A DNA stretch of 64,000 nt. It comes from Spirochaetaceae bacterium 4572_59. GTDB lineage: Bacteria; Spirochaetota; Spirochaetia; DSM-2461. The position numbers were made by a program, and so were the translations under genes. The stretch lies in contig NBMC01000001.1 in NCBI GenBank assembly GCA_002084805.1, positions 1-64,000 of the forward strand. The letters run 5' to 3'. Below are positions 60,219 through 64,000 of the stretch, one piece after another; the stretch's first letter is position 1; every line of letters begins with the position of its first letter. The notes beneath the pieces were generated by a model. It saw only the letters and a program-made list of their open reading frames with translations, was not told where the DNA came from and searched no databases.

Positions 60219-61385
60219 TCAGAACGATGAATTCCGAGGAAGACTCGGTTCTGGCGGAACGATATAAAGGGGTTCATCCAGTAGAAAGTTTTCCATCAGA
60301 TCGGAAGAGGGCATTAGGCTCTGCCCCGAGGCCTGCTTGTCTATTTCTAGAAAGATACGGAAATAATAACGGGCAAGGGCCAGCTTTTCTTTGAACTCAT
60401 TCCGTCTCTTATCATAAATCTGAAGTGTTCTGATGGTTGTTTCAGAAAGTTTCATACGAACCTGGTCGGACTGATCCATTATAGCGGTCAGATCGTAGAG
60501 TGTGTAATAGATATTTTCCATCATGGGGAGTCTTGACCGCAGGCGTATAATACCGTTACTTAAGGATATTTTGTCTCTGGTGGCTTCGCCCATGGATATG
60601 GATTCATTCTTTTCAATAATTCTCTCCCACTTCTGAAAGATATCCTGTTTGGAACTAAGATCCGCAAAGGTCTCCAGGAAGCCGGGAGCACTCTGCAGGT
60701 ACAAATTGGCGTAATGATTCAGAGACACAGCCCCGTTGATCAGAAGGGCATCCAGCCGAATCTGTTTCCAATCGGATATGTAGGAATCTATTTTTTCAGG
60801 TTCAAGGCTTTTTGTCTCAATATCACCCTTGGAATCTGCTTCATAAATACTTCCGGGCTGAATATAAGAATCCTTTCCATCTGTAGAGCACTGTACTTTT
60901 CCATCCCGGCATGTGACGAGGAGAGAAGAATCGGCTGCTATTACAACAGAAAAGACTGTTCCTCGTACACCCATTACGGATGAATCGGTTTTTATATTCA
61001 GCTGCCCACCCTGAATCAGAGCGGCGGCTCTTGTTTGAACTGCTCCTCTGTGAAGGTTAATGGAGGTCTGGGGGGACTGTTTTTTTATGACATGTTCCAT
61101 AAAGAGAGTCGTATCTTCCATGATATGGACTATTACATCGGGAGAAACGGGGGTTTCGATTGCAATCTCGGCATATCCGTCGGGGCCGGTCTGAATAATA
61201 TCATAGGCTAAAATTTCGGTCCCGTAGTCGATCTCGTCGTACTCGAGAAACTCTCCATTCCGGGATATTGAGATATCTCCATCCAGGTCGACAATTTTCG
61301 CTCGAATTTCCGAAATGGCTGGAAAAACTGCAGTCAGCTGGATAATCAGGGAAAGTAACAATATATGATAATGCTTTGTTTTCAT
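60219..61385 (-). CDS. Exported FecR-domain protein
   Basis: The ATG at 61385 (preceded by GAGGA) gives 388 residues with a signal peptide (YHILLLSLIIQLTAVFPAISE); the longer frame to 61412 has no support. The FecR domain lies at about 25-150 (AKIVDLDGDISISRNG, VRGTVFSVVIAADSSLLVTCRDGKVQCS). The rest is helical. Like the FecR protein at 41.9 kb it is soluble and periplasmic. Divergent from the papain-like protease gene. Confidence 0.82.
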   Translation of the reverse strand: MKTKHYHILLLSLIIQLTAVFPAISEIRAKIVDLDGDISISRNGEFLEYDEIDYGTEILAYDIIQTGPDGYAEIAIETPVSPDVIVHIMEDTTLFMEHVIKKQSPQTSINLHRGAVQTRAAALIQGGQLNIKTDSSVMGVRGTVFSVVIAADSSLLVTCRDGKVQCSTDGKDSYIQPGSIYEADSKGDIETKSLEPEKIDSYISDWKQIRLDALLINGAVSLNHYANLYLQSAPGFLETFADLSSKQDIFQKWERIIEKNESISMGEATRDKISLSNGIIRLRSRLPMMENIYYTLYDLTAIMDQSDQVRMKLSETTIRTLQIYDKRRNEFKEKLALARYYFRIFLEIDKQASGQSLMPSSDLMENFLLDEPLYIVPPEPSLPRNSSF

Positions 61386-61529
61386 AGTATCCTCATTCAG
61401 GGTTCTCTTCAAATATAAACCTGATTCTCCGTATTATCAATTTGCTATTGTGATTTATTGTTCTGCATGATAACTAATTTCAGAGAAATTGTATTATACA
61501 TGAGTTAATATTTGTAGAATGAGGAGCAT

Positions 61530-63227
61530 ATGATGACCCGGATTAATATATGTTTATTACTAAGTTTTTTGTCGCTGGCTTTTAGCCTTAACGCCCAGCA
61601 GGCTCAGGGCCTCGACCCTGTTCCAACGGCTTTGAATCAGTCCATGCCGCAGGCAAATCCTAAAGGCATTATCCTGGAAAAAGATGCTGCTCCGGGTGAC
61701 GGTTTGAAATTGGAAGGCTTACCCTTCCGGGTAGATTTAAGACAGTTCCTTCCTCCCGTAAAGAGTCAGGGTCCCATAGGCAGCTGTTCCGCCTGGTCTA
61801 CGGTCTACTATGCAAAAACCATACAGGAGAACCAGGAACGTCAGTGGGGCGCCGAAACAGAAGATCATCAGTACAGTCCTCTCTTTACCTATAACCAGAT
61901 TACCGGAGGTGTGAACCGGGGAACCTCTATTGTGGATCATATGATCCTGATCGAAAAACAGGGTGTTCCCACTCTCAGTGTTTTTCCCCATACGGAAAAT
62001 ATAAAAATTCTCCCAGACAAGAACGTCCTCTCTGAAGCTGAGAAATACAGATCTGTCTCCCACAGGAATCTGGATCAGTACAACAGTAAAACCCAGACCT
62101 GGTCAGTGGATCTGCAGACCGTTAAAACTGCTCTGGCTGAGGGACTGCCTGTTGTAGGCGGTTTTCAGGTCTATAAAAACTTTTATGACTATAAAGGTGG
62201 TATCTACAATCGGGTAGAAGGATCTGCCTCGGGCGGCCATGCCATGTGTATCGTCGGCTACGACGACAGGAAAGGCGCTCTGTTAATCGTTAACTCCTGG
62301 GGAACATGGTGGGGGGAAGACGGATTCATGTGGATGGATTACGACCTTTTCGAACCATTGTGTACCTATAACTGTGCGCTAATGTACGACTCTATTGATT
62401 CTGTTCCCGAGCTGATTTCAGCCCCTTTGGATCTGAGTGGAACAAAGGGGGTCTATAAGGACAGGATTGATCTTTCCTGGAGCGCCGTGGAAGATGCGGA
62501 TGCCTACATTATTTACAAAGTGAATAACAAAGAGGGGGTACTCAAGGAAGTAGCCAAAACGGAAGAGCCTGTCTATCTCGATGAGGAACTCCCCCCTGGT
62601 GTTAGCTATGTCTATGCTGTTAAGAGTGTGAACCGGAAGAAGACAGGCTCCCTGGAGAGTGATTTCAGCGAGATTGTTGAGGGATGGACTGCCGAAGTAA
62701 AGATGCCTCCAGGTATTCCTGCAAACCTGGATTTTGCATTTTACAGGAAAAATCCCGTACTGGTCTGGGAGCCGGTGGAAGAGGCGGAGGGATACAATGT
62801 CTACAGATGGTCTGCCGAAAAGGAGTCCTTTCTTCAGATCGGAAGTTCTGCAGATTCCGCCTATATGGATGTCTCTTTCAGTGATATTCCCGATGCGGGG
62901 ATAATCTACTATATAGTTCAGGCCTACAACGGCTACGGTGAGGGCTATGCCACGGACAATCTAGCCATACTGAAAGAGCTGGAGACTGTGGAAGAGGCCG
63001 TTGTTATTGGTGTAAAAGAAACCCGGGACGACGTGGCGCTTGCCGCTTCTGAGCAGGAACCTTTTGACGGTGAGTATCACCGGACGGACTACTTTGATTA
63101 CGAGTATACCATGGCCCAGTTCAAAGAGTTCTACAAGAAGGAGATGGAAGCCTTTCGTGATTTTCAGAAAGAGGAAAAAGACGATTTGGAGGCCTGGAAG
63201 AAGGCCAATGACTGGCGGGGGAATTGA
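61530..63227 (+). CDS. Secreted papain-family (C1) cysteine protease with FN3-like domains
   Basis: 565 residues with a signal peptide (ICLLLSFLSLAFSLNAQ). The C1 catalytic residues are visible: Gln in VKSQGPIGSCSAW with the nucleophile Cys (about 86), His in SGGHAMCIVGYDD (about 236) and Asn in VNSWGTWWGEDGF (about 255). Two fibronectin type III-like modules follow (about 290-385 and 390-480), then a charged coiled-coil tail. There is no obvious long propeptide. AGGAGC ribosome-binding site. Likely extracellular or periplasmic; the tail and FN3 units suggest attachment to a surface or substrate. Confidence 0.88.
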   Translation: MMTRINICLLLSFLSLAFSLNAQQAQGLDPVPTALNQSMPQANPKGIILEKDAAPGDGLKLEGLPFRVDLRQFLPPVKSQGPIGSCSAWSTVYYAKTIQENQERQWGAETEDHQYSPLFTYNQITGGVNRGTSIVDHMILIEKQGVPTLSVFPHTENIKILPDKNVLSEAEKYRSVSHRNLDQYNSKTQTWSVDLQTVKTALAEGLPVVGGFQVYKNFYDYKGGIYNRVEGSASGGHAMCIVGYDDRKGALLIVNSWGTWWGEDGFMWMDYDLFEPLCTYNCALMYDSIDSVPELISAPLDLSGTKGVYKDRIDLSWSAVEDADAYIIYKVNNKEGVLKEVAKTEEPVYLDEELPPGVSYVYAVKSVNRKKTGSLESDFSEIVEGWTAEVKMPPGIPANLDFAFYRKNPVLVWEPVEEAEGYNVYRWSAEKESFLQIGSSADSAYMDVSFSDIPDAGIIYYIVQAYNGYGEGYATDNLAILKELETVEEAVVIGVKETRDDVALAASEQEPFDGEYHRTDYFDYEYTMAQFKEFYKKEMEAFRDFQKEEKDDLEAWKKANDWRGN

Positions 63228-63315
63228 TCCTCCCGGATTATCTCCAGAGCTCTGGATTCAATAATCAGGGGTGGTGTATAAACTTAAATATTTCGAAAAT
63301 GGGTTTGTTCATAAC

Positions 63316-63345
63316 AAAAAAACCGCCGGATCACTCCGGCGGCTT
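63316..63345 (-). terminator. Terminator of the LPP20-type lipoprotein gene
   Basis: Perfect stem CCGCCGGA (63323-63330), loop TCAC, TCCGGCGG (63335-63342). On the minus strand it is followed by seven T. Confidence 0.85.
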
Positions 63346-63368
63346 AATTCTTCTAACAAGGAATATGC

Positions 63369-63935
63369 TTAGTTTCCAGCTTCTTCAGATTTCAGAGGAT
63401 CATTAGCTATGCTCTCTTCGAGCATTTTCAGAGCCTGATCAGATTTGAACTCAGCGAAAGCGGCTTCTTCATTTCTTACGAAGATATCTTCAACTGCATC
63501 TGTGATTTCTGTTTTGGGGTAGGAAACCATTGCATACCAGTTACCGTCAACGGCTGCATAAACTTTTTCAGTTACCGCACCCTTCAGTTCTACATCTGAA
63601 ATCTGTTTGGTAATAGTTTCAACCATGCTGATGAACTGGGCGTTCTCCCCTTCTCCAGCCTGCTGTGCATAGTCTGTCATGACATTCTGTACACGGGTGT
63701 TAACCTGTTTTGCAATGTCGGTTCTAGCACGGGAAATAGCTGTATCTCTGGACAGACTGTCTGTAGACATCTTTGCCTGGCCAAGTCCATAGATGACATC
63801 TTCTGCTACGGGAGGATTCAGGTACCATTCGGGAAGATCTCTTCTCTGTTCGGGCTCGGAAGCTGTTGAAGCACAGCCGGCCATCATTGCAAAAATCATT
63901 AGAAGAGATCCAATGATAATTAAATTTCTTTTCAT
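63369..63935 (-). CDS. LPP20-family lipoprotein
   Basis: 188 residues: signal ending MMAGC, a canonical lipobox (Cys about 20), then DLPEWYLNPP and YGLGQAKM followed by a helical stretch with conserved alanines and arginines (SRARTDIAKQVNTRVQNVM), typical of LPP20-like lipoproteins. It is probably anchored in an outer or inner membrane leaflet; function unknown. AAGGAG ribosome-binding site. The region from here to the window end (63936-64000) shows no gene. Confidence 0.85.
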   Translation of the reverse strand: MKRNLIIIGSLLMIFAMMAGCASTASEPEQRRDLPEWYLNPPVAEDVIYGLGQAKMSTDSLSRDTAISRARTDIAKQVNTRVQNVMTDYAQQAGEGENAQFISMVETITKQISDVELKGAVTEKVYAAVDGNWYAMVSYPKTEITDAVEDIFVRNEEAAFAEFKSDQALKMLEESIANDPLKSEEAGN

Positions 63936-64000
63936 GTGTTTATCTCCTTAAAGTTTTACCTGTTGTAATAACATGGCAAAAAGTCATTTTAGTTCCTTTT

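Noticed and set aside
1-64000. CRISPR arrays, insertion sequences, prophage or integron features
   Set aside because: No regularly spaced repeats, transposase, integrase or phage structural genes seen; the two tRNA genes have no adjacent integrase or duplicated 3' end.

Overview
The window reads as chromosomal DNA from a free-living, probably fermentative spirochaete (Spirochaetales, Spirochaeta or Oceanispirochaeta-like). No rRNA or marker phylogeny was available, so this is an inference. It rests on the carD-ispD-ispF-nth cluster, a potassium channel with a cyclic-nucleotide domain resembling SthK of Spirochaeta thermophila, a Na+-pumping oxaloacetate decarboxylase beside GTP-type PEP carboxykinase, rubrerythrin-type oxidative defence, many secreted or lipid-anchored proteins of unknown function, and genes I could not place outside spirochaetes. 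The region is mostly housekeeping and envelope biology. I see no prophage, insertion sequence, CRISPR array, rRNA or replication origin.

Layout. 0-5 kb: a GHKL-HDOD protein cut by the left edge, a Nif3 protein, lspA with a small membrane protein, a large unknown protein and tRNA-Ala. 5-11 kb: an operon of MoxR ATPase, DUF58, transglutaminase and TPR proteins, the DUF58 start being broken at a T9 run. 11-15 kb: a U32 protein, a C-terminally truncated arginyl/leucyl transferase, a CaCA antiporter lacking one of its two alpha repeats, and tRNA-Gly. 15-19 kb: rubrerythrin with a palindromic operator on its promoter, a CNB/PH-like membrane protein and a secreted protein of 32-residue repeats. 19-30 kb: carD-ispD-ispF-nth, nadE, a lytic transglycosylase, uppP, ftsK and the SthK-like channel. 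30-37 kb: pckG with a structured leader, oadGAB, and a decayed 4Fe-4S membrane protein gene. 37-43 kb: a CHASE2 adenylate cyclase divergent from an operon of a small secreted protein, a probable outer-membrane barrel and a FecR-domain protein. 43-54 kb: two convergent M16 peptidases, a chemotaxis receptor, ilvC and an orphan sugar-type ABC ATPase. 54-64 kb: a solute-binding lipoprotein divergent from a YhcC radical SAM protein, a QueG-like protein, unknown spirochaete proteins, ychF, a second FecR protein, a papain-like protease and an LPP20-type lipoprotein.

Themes. (1) Many genes have a -10 box only 6-7 bases before the start codon and no ribosome-binding site, implying leaderless mRNAs as a routine class here. 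(2) Parts of a cAMP circuit are present: a cyclase with an external sensor domain, a cyclic-nucleotide channel with an intact binding cassette, and a second protein whose cassette looks degenerate. (3) PEP carboxykinase and the sodium-pumping decarboxylase share oxaloacetate. (4) Several genes are damaged (DUF58 frameshift, antiporter internal deletion, truncated transferase, 4Fe-4S pseudogene). No single locus is obviously a new defence or mobile system. The leaderless-promoter pattern and the CHASE2/FecR/barrel locus are the least ordinary parts.
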